From NCBI GenBank assembly GCA_013540605.1, contig JABVCK010000020.1, positions 62,001 to 126,000 of the forward strand: a stretch of 64,000 nt of DNA. Reading direction: 5' to 3'. The first letter of the stretch is position 1. Each line of letters opens with the position of its first letter. Source of the DNA: Bacillota bacterium (GTDB taxonomy: Bacteria > Bacillota > Clostridia > Ch29). The position numbers were made by a program, and so were the translations under genes. This document shows positions 28,109 to 37,187 of the stretch, piece by piece. The notes beneath the pieces are model-generated. The model worked only from the letters and a program-made list of their open reading frames with translations, searched no databases and was not told the origin of the DNA.

Positions 28109-28207
28109 ATAGAACAGATTAATTTATTTAATGACAATACCCCTGAAAAGAAGCTTAAGAAAAAGCTTCACAACAAAGTGACCTTCAAGGAATATCAGCA
28201 GGATTAG
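28109..28207 (+). pseudogene. Decayed 5' end of the IS1182 transposase gene
   Basis: In frame with the transposase, 32 sense codons (reading E-Q-I-N-L-F onward to F-K-E-Y-Q-Q-D) precede a TAG at 28205-28207. Family members normally read through here with Gln after the QQD, and begin with Met where this copy has ATA at 28109. So both the start codon and one Gln codon appear changed by G-to-A or C-to-T transitions. A shorter protein can still start at 28208. Confidence 0.65.
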
Positions 28208-29719
28208 ATGATGCTACCTATGAATCTTTCCGACATCATTCCTAAAAACCACACGGTAAGGGTTGTAAACAATGCGATTGAAAGGATGGATATTAAACCC
28301 CTGCTTTCAAAGTACGAAGGTGGTGGGACTTCAAGCTTCAACCCGATTATGATGTTGAAAGTCCTGGTATATGCATACATCGAAAAGACATTTTCATCAA
28401 GGAAAATCGCTAAAGCCCTTTACGAGAATATATATTTCATGTGGTTAAGTGGTGGGAACAAGCCTGACTTCAGAACGATTAACCGTTTTCGCTCCACCAT
28501 TTTAAAAGATGTCATGGATGAGGTGTTTGCAAGTGTCCTGGAGCTTTTAATCGATGAAGGATATATTGTCAAATTCGAGAACTACTTTCTGGACGGAACA
28601 AAGATTGAAGCCAATGCCAATAAATATACCTTCGTCTGGGGTAAGAGTGTTGCAAAGAACCGGGAGAAGCTTAAAGAAAAGGTAAAAAAGCTGCTTTCAG
28701 AAATCGATAAGTTAAACGCTGCTGAAGATAAGGCATATGGAAATGATGCTCTGGATGGATTGGGCAAGGAGCCTATATCCTCGGAAAAATTGGAGGAAAT
28801 GGTCAAGCAACTGGATGAGAGGCTTTCTTCCACGCCTGATAACAGGAAACTTAAAAAGACGGTAAAGACTCTCAAGGAAGATTGTCTACCCCGCTGCAAA
28901 AAGTATGAAGAGCACGAAAAAAACCTGGGGGACCGGAATAACTACTGCAAAACAGATGTAGATACCACATTCATGAGGATGAAGGAAGACCACATGAAGA
29001 ACGGGCAGCTAAAACCCGGTTACAATGTGCAAATGGGAACAGAGGGACAGTTTGTGCTAGGTTACAGCATACACCAGTCAGCTACGGATACAGAGTGCAT
29101 GAAGGAACATCTGGACCATGTTGAGAAGGTAAGTGGTACACTACCGGAAAATGTGGTTACGGATGGAGGTTACGGTAGTGAAGAGAATTACGAGTACCTT
29201 AAGGGAAAAGGGCTTGGAAATTATGTCAAATACAATATGTTTAACCCGGAGCAAAAGAGAAGCTTCAAGAAAAAGAAGTTCCGGTATGAGAATTTTCAGT
29301 ATGACACTCAAAATGATGAGTTTATCTGTCCGGAAAATAAAAGACTTCTCTTTAGTTATACCTATGAAGAAAAAAGCAAACGGGGGTACAAATCAACAAT
29401 TCGTGTGTACGAGTGCGAAGATTGCAGCAGCTGTCCGTTTCATGATGAATGCACCAAATCTAAAGGAAATCGTAAAATCCGATATAATCCTCGATTGGAC
29501 GAACTCAAGACAAAAGCCAGAGACAACCTGAACTCGGAAAAAGGGCTCAAACTCCGGTCCATGCGAGGAATAGAGGTGGAGTCTGTCTTTGGACGAATAA
29601 AAAACAACTGGGGGTTCCGACGATTTCTTCTCCGAGGTCTTGAAAAGGTAAAAACTGAATGGGGACTCATATGCATAGCACATAATATGGCAAAGATGGC
29701 CACCATCCTGGCAAGATAA
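28208..29719 (+). CDS. IS1182-family transposase (possibly N-terminally shortened)
   Basis: 503 residues from ATG ATG at 28208. N-terminal DUF772-type domain (NHTVRVVNNAIERMD, FNPIMMLKVLVYAYIEK, SGGNKPDFRTINRFR), a charged helical insertion (about 150-235), and the DDE domain with the first Asp in FLDGTKIEANANKYT, the second in VVTDGGYGSEENYEYL, and a C-terminal ECEDCSSCPFHDECTKS cysteine cluster with ESVFGRIKNNWGFRRFLLRG holding the Glu. All catalytic segments are present. The normal N-terminal 33 residues are cut off by a TAG just ahead, so activity is doubtful. Confidence 0.92.
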   Translation: MMLPMNLSDIIPKNHTVRVVNNAIERMDIKPLLSKYEGGGTSSFNPIMMLKVLVYAYIEKTFSSRKIAKALYENIYFMWLSGGNKPDFRTINRFRSTILKDVMDEVFASVLELLIDEGYIVKFENYFLDGTKIEANANKYTFVWGKSVAKNREKLKEKVKKLLSEIDKLNAAEDKAYGNDALDGLGKEPISSEKLEEMVKQLDERLSSTPDNRKLKKTVKTLKEDCLPRCKKYEEHEKNLGDRNNYCKTDVDTTFMRMKEDHMKNGQLKPGYNVQMGTEGQFVLGYSIHQSATDTECMKEHLDHVEKVSGTLPENVVTDGGYGSEENYEYLKGKGLGNYVKYNMFNPEQKRSFKKKKFRYENFQYDTQNDEFICPENKRLLFSYTYEEKSKRGYKSTIRVYECEDCSSCPFHDECTKSKGNRKIRYNPRLDELKTKARDNLNSEKGLKLRSMRGIEVESVFGRIKNNWGFRRFLLRGLEKVKTEWGLICIAHNMAKMATILAR

Positions 29720-29800
29720 CGGCCATTTTTTTATAAAAAGCGGAAGGGGCTGCCCTCCAGGTTAATTACCTTTTGGGTCAGGCCCTTTTGCACTATAGAT

Positions 29801-30781
29801 CTAATATCTAACTAAATGTTTAGGTGTTTCATTGTGCAAAACTGAAATTACATCTTTAGATACATCTTCGGCCATCCTGACAAGCGCTTCATTTGTCATT
29901 GCTGCTATATGAGGGGTAACCAGAATGTTGTCCAACTCAAATAACGGATGTTTATCAGAAGGAGGTTCCTTTTCATAGACATCAATTGCCGCTCCTGCTA
30001 TTTTTCTATTCTTAAGAGCTTTGTATAAATCATCCTCATTGACAATTCCTCCCCTTGAAGCATTTATCAGATATGCACCTGGTTTCATCAACTTAAGTTC
30101 TCTTTCTGAAATAAGGTTTTTTGTATTCTCTGTTAAAGGGACATGTATTGAAACATAATCCGACTTGACAAAAACTTTTTCAAAGCTACAAGGCTCAATG
30201 CCAAACTTTTTTATTGTATCGGCGTCTATATATGCATCATAACCACAGACTTTCATTTCAAATCCATTGATACAAATCGATGCAACTTTTCGAGCTATTT
30301 TCCCTACACCTATCAAACCTAAAACTTTGCCCTGAAGTTCTTTTGTGGTATACCCCTTTTGGGTTACCATTCCAGGCAATGAACCTGCTCCAGAGAATTC
30401 CCCGTTACGCAAAGCACTATCAGCTTCTTTTAATCTCTTACTCAAACAAAGCATGGATGCAATAACATGTTCAGCTACAGATAATATATTGGCATCCGGT
30501 GTATTAACAATTACAATTGAATGTTCTTGTGCAGCCTTCAAATCAATATTATCGACACCAATGCCATGCCTCCCTATTACTTTTAATTTCTTACCGGCTT
30601 CTATAATACTTTTCGTTACTGCAGTGCTTCTAACAATTAATGCATCGGCATCAGCAATGCTGTTAATAATTGTATTCTCATTTGCATCTGGACATATTTC
30701 AACAATGTTGTCGTCATTTCTCAGTATATATATACCTGAACAATCGATTGCTTCACTGAGTACAATTTTAAACCCGCTCAT
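29801..30781 (-). CDS. D-2-hydroxyacid dehydrogenase (phosphoglycerate dehydrogenase-like)
   Basis: 326 residues from the ATG at 30781 behind CAGGGGGT. It lacks the ACT and intervening domains of the serA product in this window. NAD-binding motif GLIGVGKIARKVA (about 145), catalytic Arg in NASRGG, Glu in YEKEPP, His in TPHIAAMT. It oxidises or reduces a 2-hydroxy/2-oxo acid; which one is unknown. It is the last gene of the LacI-linked cluster, 30 bases behind the FAD oxidoreductase, and its stop is only 12 bases from the IS1182 end. Given the cluster, a catabolic hydroxyacid is more likely than serine synthesis. Confidence 0.85.
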   Translation of the reverse strand: MSGFKIVLSEAIDCSGIYILRNDDNIVEICPDANENTIINSIADADALIVRSTAVTKSIIEAGKKLKVIGRHGIGVDNIDLKAAQEHSIVIVNTPDANILSVAEHVIASMLCLSKRLKEADSALRNGEFSGAGSLPGMVTQKGYTTKELQGKVLGLIGVGKIARKVASICINGFEMKVCGYDAYIDADTIKKFGIEPCSFEKVFVKSDYVSIHVPLTENTKNLISERELKLMKPGAYLINASRGGIVNEDDLYKALKNRKIAGAAIDVYEKEPPSDKHPLFELDNILVTPHIAAMTNEALVRMAEDVSKDVISVLHNETPKHLVRY

Positions 30782-30811
30782 CAATACTACCCCCTGTATC
30801 AATAATTTTAG

Positions 30812-32005
30812 CTAATGTGTAGATAGGCTTTGGCCTTTTCTTATAAGGCTAAGTTTTTGTCCTACATTATCCAAACTGCCAATAGACACGTATCCTTTAA
30901 GGATGCCTTCTTGTGACAGGATGTTCTTAACATAAATGTTATTATCAATGTCACATCTCTCAATAAATTCTATATCGTTTTCTTCTTTTACTGTTACACC
31001 GGCAGTCAAAAAGGGTAACCCGAAAACGCGGACCGAATTTCTTCCAAATCCGCCCTCATATTTCATTTCATAGCCTGCCATGTTCAAAGCGGCTATCCTC
31101 CCCTGATGAGTGGCAACAGGCCAGATAGGGAGATTTACAAGGGCTCCGGTCGAATGGCTCTTTGCTATTGTTACATCCCCGGCTGCATATATATCCGCCA
31201 CATTTGTCCTCATATAATCATCCACTACTATGCCTCTCCCCTGCATTGTGTCCACCGGGGTATCCTTCAAAAATCCAATACTGGGCCTTACTCCTACAGA
31301 CAGAATTACCAGTTCGGCATCCAGCGTTGAACCATCATCCAACACTACGCCTTTGGCCCTGCCGTCCTGTTCTAATATTTCGGTAACTCCCTTATTGGTA
31401 GCAACCGATATGTTGTGTTGCTCCAAAAGCCTTGTCAATATCCCTGCGGCCGAGCTGTCCAATACCTTGCCCAGTATTTGTGGCAGCTTCTCAACGATTA
31501 CAACCTGCTTCCCCAACTGGCTTAAAGATTCTGCAACCTTAATACCTATAAAGCCGCCTCCGACTATTACCGCCCTTGAAACTGAGTTCAAATCCTTCTT
31601 AATACCGACAACGTCGGATAATTGTCTTATACCATAGACGCCCTTGGATTTGACTCCTTTAATCGGTATCATTATTGGATCGGCGCCGGTAGCGATAAGC
31701 AGTTTGTCATACTCAATTTCATGGTTGCCACCGAACACAATCTTGTTTTCGGTATCTATACTTTTTACCGTGGTACCCAGGTATTGATTTATCCCGTACT
31801 CCTCACACCACGAGTCATCTCTAAGCTTGATATTTATATCTTCTTCTACAAGGATCTCCGGCAAGATGCATCTAGAGTAGCTTTCACAGGGTTCGGATGA
31901 AACCACCAATATGCTGTCCTTGCTTACCTTCCTTAAGATTTCCGCAGCGTATATCCCGGCCGGTCCATTTCCTATGATTGTATATTTAAAATGCTCTCCA
32001 TTCAT
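30812..32005 (-). CDS. NAD(P)/FAD oxidoreductase, AorC-like electron-transfer subunit
   Basis: 397 residues from the ATG at 32005 behind GGGAGA. Two dinucleotide folds: FAD motif IIGNGPAGIYAAEILRK at about 10 and NAD motif VIVGGGFIGIKVAESL near 145; a C-terminal FAD segment reads TNVADIYAAGDV. There is no redox cysteine pair of the CxxxxC type, so it resembles ferredoxin/rubredoxin-NAD reductases. In the AorABC complex known from Aromatoleum, AorC is such an FAD subunit passing electrons between NAD and the tungsten enzyme. Here it lies four genes from, and downstream of, the AOR gene in the same transcript. Start of the operon remains far upstream. Confidence 0.85.
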   Translation of the reverse strand: MNGEHFKYTIIGNGPAGIYAAEILRKVSKDSILVVSSEPCESYSRCILPEILVEEDINIKLRDDSWCEEYGINQYLGTTVKSIDTENKIVFGGNHEIEYDKLLIATGADPIMIPIKGVKSKGVYGIRQLSDVVGIKKDLNSVSRAVIVGGGFIGIKVAESLSQLGKQVVIVEKLPQILGKVLDSSAAGILTRLLEQHNISVATNKGVTEILEQDGRAKGVVLDDGSTLDAELVILSVGVRPSIGFLKDTPVDTMQGRGIVVDDYMRTNVADIYAAGDVTIAKSHSTGALVNLPIWPVATHQGRIAALNMAGYEMKYEGGFGRNSVRVFGLPFLTAGVTVKEENDIEFIERCDIDNNIYVKNILSQEGILKGYVSIGSLDNVGQKLSLIRKGQSLSTH

Positions 32006-32037
32006 AAACAATCTCCCTTCATTCTCCAAACCATGTC

Positions 32038-32781
32038 CTATTGGTTGTTGCTTAATTCTATAATCCTTCCGCCCGAGCTTGAATTTAGCAATTCATTGAT
32101 AATGGCCAAAAACCGGCGGTTAATCTTTATCGGTAAAGGTAATTCGGCAACAACGGTAAAGCCAGCAGCCCCAAACCCGCATAAAATTGGCCATATACTC
32201 CAATCAGGCTTATCACAGATTAGGGCTATGCCATCTTTAGAATTAATGAAATCATCGGCGCCAAGCAGCGAAGATACTGTATTCTGCGAGGCCTCTTTAC
32301 AGTTCTGCAGTTTGTCTTTCAGAATATTTTTGTCAATATTAATACCTTCATTTTTAATACAATATATTGATTCATACTCAGAATCAATCTTATCTGCTCT
32401 GCCGGATTTATAATTGTACAAGCTGGCATCAAGCAAGATACGCGATGCCTTTATAAATAGATCCACGCCTTCCATCTCATCGGCCTCTCCCCCCTGGGAT
32501 ACCCATTTTACCGATTTGGCGATGGTATCATTCGGCAGATTCATGTTCATCTGTTCATCAGACAGACTATCATCTAATAGCTTTCCCAGTTGGTAGTTGC
32601 ACTTTAAAAGCAAGTCAGCTATCGTAATCTTCAAACGGTTGAAATCGCACTTTCCATGTTGTGCCTCTGTGAACGGATCCAACCTGCATGGCCCTAAGAA
32701 GCATATATTACAACAGTTCCCCGATACTCCAAATCCACAGCCTTTAAATGTTTTTTTAAGCTCATCCACTGGAGAATTCAT
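32038..32781 (-). CDS. Small protein resembling the N-terminus of Ni carbon monoxide dehydrogenase
   Basis: 247 residues, preceded by AAGAAGTGA. The first 60 residues follow the CooS N-terminal pattern: GCGFGVSGNCCNICFLGPCRLD, written in parts as NCCNIC and GPCR, then a HGKCDFNRLKITIADLLL segment corresponding to the CGADADTIVARN region. In CooS these cysteines hold the B and D iron-sulfur clusters. The nickel (C-cluster) domains of the full 620-residue enzyme are absent, and the C-terminal part (PDWSIWPILCGFGAAGFT) is unfamiliar. It is encoded between the polyferredoxin and the FAD subunit of the AOR set, so a role as an electron-transfer or assembly partner is inferred. Confidence 0.7.
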   Translation of the reverse strand: MNSPVDELKKTFKGCGFGVSGNCCNICFLGPCRLDPFTEAQHGKCDFNRLKITIADLLLKCNYQLGKLLDDSLSDEQMNMNLPNDTIAKSVKWVSQGGEADEMEGVDLFIKASRILLDASLYNYKSGRADKIDSEYESIYCIKNEGINIDKNILKDKLQNCKEASQNTVSSLLGADDFINSKDGIALICDKPDWSIWPILCGFGAAGFTVVAELPLPIKINRRFLAIINELLNSSSGGRIIELSNNQ

Positions 32782-32831
32782 CTTGTATCACTTCTTTCCA
32801 TAAAAATATGTTTATGCGCCCGGTATTGAGA

Positions 32832-33338
32832 TCAGATGATATCATTGACATCAAATTGTAAAGACAGGTGTTTGCCATAAGCCTTCCTTCTCTTTGATGT
32901 CAACTTTTCAACATCTTCAAAATAGAGCGCTCCGGTAGGACATATTGCCGAGCAAACCGGATTTGACCAGTCTTTACAGCCGTCACATCTGACTGTAGCC
33001 TGTCCATCATCCTTTGCCTTTATTGAGTCAAAGGGGCAGGCCATAATACAAGACCAGCAGGCGGCACACTTCTCGGTATCGTAGCTAATACATCCGTCTT
33101 TATTGTGAATTGCACCCATTATACAAATCTCCACACATGCCGGATATTCGCACCTATGACAATAACGGGCTTCGATACAGTTTACACCATCTTTTCTAAT
33201 TTCAATCCGTGAAGGCAATTTCTCAAACTCACAAAGACAATCGACTATGTCTTTGCCGTTTGAATGGGCCAACGAACATGCCAGCTCGCATAATCCGCAA
33301 TCCATACATTTGTCGCTATCGAAATTAAGCTTTTTCAT
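32832..33338 (-). CDS. 4Fe-4S polyferredoxin, AorA-like subunit
   Basis: 168 residues with sixteen cysteines arranged for four 4Fe-4S clusters: CMDCGLCELAC, CHRCEYPACVEIC, CAACWSCIMAC and CDGCKDWSNPVCSAIC, in the HycB/CooF/AorA pattern. It would wire the tungsten enzyme to the FAD subunit. Its start lies 15 bases behind the AOR stop, so the two are certainly cotranscribed. The pairing AOR plus a four-cluster ferredoxin plus an FAD/NAD protein is that of the AorABC aldehyde oxidoreductase complex. Confidence 0.9.
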   Translation of the reverse strand: MKKLNFDSDKCMDCGLCELACSLAHSNGKDIVDCLCEFEKLPSRIEIRKDGVNCIEARYCHRCEYPACVEICIMGAIHNKDGCISYDTEKCAACWSCIMACPFDSIKAKDDGQATVRCDGCKDWSNPVCSAICPTGALYFEDVEKLTSKRRKAYGKHLSLQFDVNDII

Positions 33339-33353
33339 CTCTACAGCACTTCC

Positions 33354-35228
33354 CTATTCAATCTCTAGTTCACTTATTTTCTTTTCGGTGGGCCTGCCTT
33401 CTTTATCCCATCCATGAGCTTCATAATAGTCGTCAAGAAGTTTCCCGTATTCCACACTATCAAGTTTAATACCCTTCCCGGGGCCTCTTTTTAAAGGTTC
33501 ATCGAAGAATCTCTGCGGAGGATAGTCGTCCTTCCTTCTGACGCCGTTTTCATAATTAAACAAGCGCTCAACATTATAAACCCTTTCCCCGCATTTTAAG
33601 AAGTCTTCATCGGTCATCTCTATCCCTGTTGCCGCGGTGAATAGCTTGGCCGGCAAGGTTATACCTCTATCAATAAGCTTTGTGAACTGCCTTGACCTGT
33701 ACCATGCAAACTTACATATGCCTAACATGTCGGACAGCGATACCCAGTTTTCGGTCCAGGCAATCAGTTTGCCTTTCCCGGTAATAGTTGCCGCGTTTGA
33801 AACCTCGGGCTCCCCAAACCATTCTTCCGCTTCCTCCCTTGTGATGAATTCATCAACATAAGGATAGCTTCTCAGATGGCAGGAACCCCTTGTGGATACT
33901 CCGTATGCCAGGGCTCTTGTTACGAATCTTCTTGGGTCGGTAGCATCAATCTCCAATCCCTTTATATCAGCTGAATAGTATCCGGCATTGAGTTTTTGTC
34001 CCATAATTCTGCCACCCTCAGCCAATAAATCCCCTATGCCTTCTCTGGATGCTATCATTCGGAAGGCCTCCATCATAACTTCAGCGTCTCCGAATCTGAA
34101 TTCCAAACCACCGGTCATCTCTTTGGTTAAAATACCACGCTCATACAGTTCCATAGCCATGGCAATGGTAGAACCTGCAGTTTGGGCATCAATACCCAAT
34201 TCATCGCACAGATGGTTTCCATAGATAAGCGCATCGGAATCGGTCACAAGCGTCTTTGCCGAAAGTGCATTTATTACGTCATACTCGGGCCCCTTGGTCA
34301 GGCATTCATTGCCATGGTAATTGGCATGGGACCATCTTTTGCATCTCACCATACATCCCATACATCCCATTATTCGTTCTACATGCTCGTTATTAATTTT
34401 CTCAGGCCCTACATTTTCCCAATTATCCAAAAGGTCATCCTGGAAATTTTTCGCACCCCACAGCCCTAACTTCTGTCTGTGAACAACCAGGTTGGATGTG
34501 CCATAATCGGTTAACCCTTTGCTCCAACCCTCATTTGAAATATCCTTTACATACTCATCAAGAAGATCGTGGAAGGCCTCGGGGTCGTAAAGTTTTATAT
34601 CCTGCGTCCCTCTGACAGCTATCGCTTTGAGGTTTTTGTCGCCCATAACCGCACCTATGCCGCATCTTCCGGCTGCGCCATGCCCATCGGTTATAACACA
34701 GGCATACCTGACCCTTTTTTCGCCTCCAGGCCCTATGGCAGCAATGTGAATATCTTCATCATCCAACTCCTCTTTTATCAGGCTACAGGTCTGATTCACC
34801 GTTTTCCCCCATATGTGTGAAGCATCTCTTAATGTAACCCTATCATCGTCGATCCAGATATAGACAGGCTTGTCGGATTTGCCTTTTACAATGATGGCAT
34901 CATATCCGGCCCATTTGAGCTCCGGCGTCCAGAAGCCGCCGGCGTTCGCATCTCCAAGGATGCCGGTCATCGGTGATTTGGATGCTACTACCAACCTACC
35001 CGATGACGGTAATGGGGTACCGCTCAACAGGCCTGCCGAAAATATAAGCAGATTCTCTTCGTCAAAGGGAGCTACATCACGGCCTACTTCCTTCCACAAA
35101 AAGTATGAAGAAAAGCCTCTCCCTCCGATATATTTGCTGACCAAATCCACCGGTGTAGGTTGTTTCTCAACCTTGCCGGTACTTAGATTGATTCTCAGTA
35201 TTTTACCTGCATAACCCTTAGTTTCCAC
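33354..35228 (-). CDS. aor: Tungsten-containing aldehyde:ferredoxin oxidoreductase (AOR family)
   Basis: 624 residues, normal for the family. It opens with GYAGKILRINLSTGKVE and YIGGRGFSSYFLW, the tungstopterin-binding AOR N-domain, and continues with AIGPGGEKRVRYACVITDGH and GRCGIGAVMGDKNLKAIAVRG. The 4Fe-4S cluster ligands are in MGCMGCMVRC plus a later Cys in LGICKFAW. AORs oxidise aldehydes to acids, or reduce acids when coupled to low-potential donors, in the cytoplasm. Directly behind the TRAP permease gene (12 bases) and before its polyferredoxin. Two MoaD-like proteins in the same cluster fit the need for pterin cofactor. Substrate unknown. Confidence 0.93.
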   Translation of the reverse strand: METKGYAGKILRINLSTGKVEKQPTPVDLVSKYIGGRGFSSYFLWKEVGRDVAPFDEENLLIFSAGLLSGTPLPSSGRLVVASKSPMTGILGDANAGGFWTPELKWAGYDAIIVKGKSDKPVYIWIDDDRVTLRDASHIWGKTVNQTCSLIKEELDDEDIHIAAIGPGGEKRVRYACVITDGHGAAGRCGIGAVMGDKNLKAIAVRGTQDIKLYDPEAFHDLLDEYVKDISNEGWSKGLTDYGTSNLVVHRQKLGLWGAKNFQDDLLDNWENVGPEKINNEHVERIMGCMGCMVRCKRWSHANYHGNECLTKGPEYDVINALSAKTLVTDSDALIYGNHLCDELGIDAQTAGSTIAMAMELYERGILTKEMTGGLEFRFGDAEVMMEAFRMIASREGIGDLLAEGGRIMGQKLNAGYYSADIKGLEIDATDPRRFVTRALAYGVSTRGSCHLRSYPYVDEFITREEAEEWFGEPEVSNAATITGKGKLIAWTENWVSLSDMLGICKFAWYRSRQFTKLIDRGITLPAKLFTAATGIEMTDEDFLKCGERVYNVERLFNYENGVRRKDDYPPQRFFDEPLKRGPGKGIKLDSVEYGKLLDDYYEAHGWDKEGRPTEKKISELEIE

Positions 35229-35240
35229 TGTATATCCTCC

Positions 35241-37100
35241 TTATACCGTGATTGAAGTATGAGTTTTTCTGTAAAGACTGGCGGCGATTACAATCAGTAT
35301 GCCGACCGCAATCAAATCAACCATTATGGATGGGACAAATAACATGGCGGTAATTGCTGCAAAAACCAGCCTTTCTATAACATTTAATTTGCGGAACAGC
35401 CATCCTTGCATTGCAGCGGAAAAAGTAAATGTGGCTATCAAATGGGCAATAAGGATTTCCAATATATCACCGATAGCGCCGATTAACAGCAGCTGCGGCA
35501 GGTATACAAAAACAAAGGGCATTATATATAGATACATCCCCAACCTGAAAGCAGCAAAACCGGTCTTCATCGGCTCAGCATCTGCCAGACTGGCCCCCGC
35601 AAACGCAGCCACGCAAACAGGGGGCGTTATATTTGATGCCATGGACAGCCAGAAACAGGCCAGATGCGCCTGAACCGGGGCAACACCCAAATGTATCAGA
35701 GACGGCGCTGCAAGAATAGAAAGTACTATATAAGAAGCTGTTGTCGGCAGCCCCATGCCGATTATAGTGGCAACCAAGCTAATCAAAATAATATTGAGAA
35801 TAAGGTTTCCATGGGACAGGGCTAATATCATGGCCGAGAACTTAACTCCAAGGCCCGACAAAGTGATGCCTCCCATAACCAGACCCAGGGTGCCTGCTGT
35901 GGCTCCTACAACCAATGAGCTTCTGGCGGCCTCGTTAAGGGCTTCTATGAAGTCATTCATCGTAAAACGGTTCTCTTTACGCACCAAGGCGCAGACGATT
36001 AGAAAAATCGTTGTCCAGAAAGCAGTTAGGGCCGGTGAGTATCCAGACATAATCAGTACTATCGCAATAACTACCGCAAAGCTGAAATACCAACCTTTTC
36101 TAAATACTTCCGATGCTTTTGGTAACTCCTCTTTTTTGAGACCCTGCAGACCATTCTTTCTCGCATTGAAGTAGACCATGGAAATAAGACTGATATAATA
36201 AAGAAGCGCCGGTACTATTGCCATAATCACAATCTTTGAATAGGGAGTTTCGGTAACAGTGGCAAGTATAAAGGCCCCGGCTCCCATAACCGGCGGCATA
36301 AACTGCCCCCCCGTAGAAGCTGCTGCTTCTACTGCTGCAGCAAACTCCGGTTTAAAACCTACCCGTTTCATCATAGGGATTGTAAAGGAGCCTGTTGCCA
36401 CCACATTTGCAACAGGACTGCCGGATATGCTGCCGAATAGACAACTTCCGCCAACAGCTATTAATGCAGGACCTCCTGATATGCGCCCGGCTAAAGCCCT
36501 GGCCAGATCGATGAAGAATTCCCCGCCGCCCGTCTTATTAAGGAAAGCTCCAAATATCAGGAATGGCATAACATATGTAGCAAAAACCGAAGCTATTGTG
36601 CCAAATATACCTTCCATTGTCGAAAAATTAAATTCAATAATCCGGCTTATGGTAAACCCCTTATGGGCGAAAATGCCCGGCAGATAAGGTCCGAGGTATA
36701 ACTGCACAACAAAAACAAACCCTAAAACCATCAAAACATTACCGGTAACCCTTCTGGTAACTTCTAGAGACACAATGACTAAAATCACACCAAACAATAA
36801 ATCCCATTGGTTCGGCATGCCGGACCTAAACTGGCAGTATTTACTATATTGGTTGATCCAATATATTATGGAGGCCGAACCCAAAATCAGGACTAGCAGA
36901 TCAATAATAGCTAAAACCTTGCTATCAGCTTTCTTCTTATTGGCAGGATACAACAGCAAACAAAGGGAATTGACGAACAACAAAAATAAACCCCGGTTGC
37001 TCTCTGTCGATATAATTCCAAACCCTGCTGAATAAAAGTAAAACAAAGCAAACACAATGGCAATTATCTTGATTATTTTGTCTTTACTGGGATTTGACAT
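35241..37100 (-). CDS. TRAP transporter fused permease (4TM/12TM, TAXI type)
   Basis: 619 residues, almost entirely membrane segments. The first four helices correspond to the small DctQ-like part and the rest to the large DctM part, with the family signatures GGGEFFIDLARALAGRISGG, LFGSISGSPVANVVATGSFT, FMPPVMGAGAFILA and GMGLPTTASYIVLSILAAP. It takes up an organic acid by sodium or proton symport together with the TAXI binding protein encoded 87 bases upstream. Its gene lies directly ahead of aor, which suggests that the imported compound or a product of it is the AOR substrate. Confidence 0.93.
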   Translation of the reverse strand: MSNPSKDKIIKIIAIVFALFYFYSAGFGIISTESNRGLFLLFVNSLCLLLYPANKKKADSKVLAIIDLLVLILGSASIIYWINQYSKYCQFRSGMPNQWDLLFGVILVIVSLEVTRRVTGNVLMVLGFVFVVQLYLGPYLPGIFAHKGFTISRIIEFNFSTMEGIFGTIASVFATYVMPFLIFGAFLNKTGGGEFFIDLARALAGRISGGPALIAVGGSCLFGSISGSPVANVVATGSFTIPMMKRVGFKPEFAAAVEAAASTGGQFMPPVMGAGAFILATVTETPYSKIVIMAIVPALLYYISLISMVYFNARKNGLQGLKKEELPKASEVFRKGWYFSFAVVIAIVLIMSGYSPALTAFWTTIFLIVCALVRKENRFTMNDFIEALNEAARSSLVVGATAGTLGLVMGGITLSGLGVKFSAMILALSHGNLILNIILISLVATIIGMGLPTTASYIVLSILAAPSLIHLGVAPVQAHLACFWLSMASNITPPVCVAAFAGASLADAEPMKTGFAAFRLGMYLYIMPFVFVYLPQLLLIGAIGDILEILIAHLIATFTFSAAMQGWLFRKLNVIERLVFAAITAMLFVPSIMVDLIAVGILIVIAASLYRKTHTSITV

Positions 37101-37187
37101 ATAAACTGCCTCCTCCTGGCAATTCTATCAAGGGGCAAGATAAACTTGCACCTATTCCATTATTTGGTTAGTTGCAGCATAATTACA

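Larger units (their letters stand above)
28030..29789 (+). mobile_element. IS1182-family insertion sequence
   Basis: About 1.76 kb bounded by imperfect 21-bp inverted repeats: AAAAGGGGCTGTCTAAAAAGG at the left (28030) and its relative AAAAGGGCCTGACCCAAAAGG reading inward from 29789; 17 of 21 positions agree. The transposase gene fills the interior. I see no certain target duplication. It lies between traX and the end of the 29.8-45 kb cluster; the 328 bases between traX and the transposase ORF hold the left end and the decayed 5' end of the gene. Confidence 0.85.

Noticed and set aside
26331-28207. Pyrrolysine or recoded amber codons
   Set aside because: Both sites are Gln in relatives, single transitions explain them, and no pyl genes are in the window.
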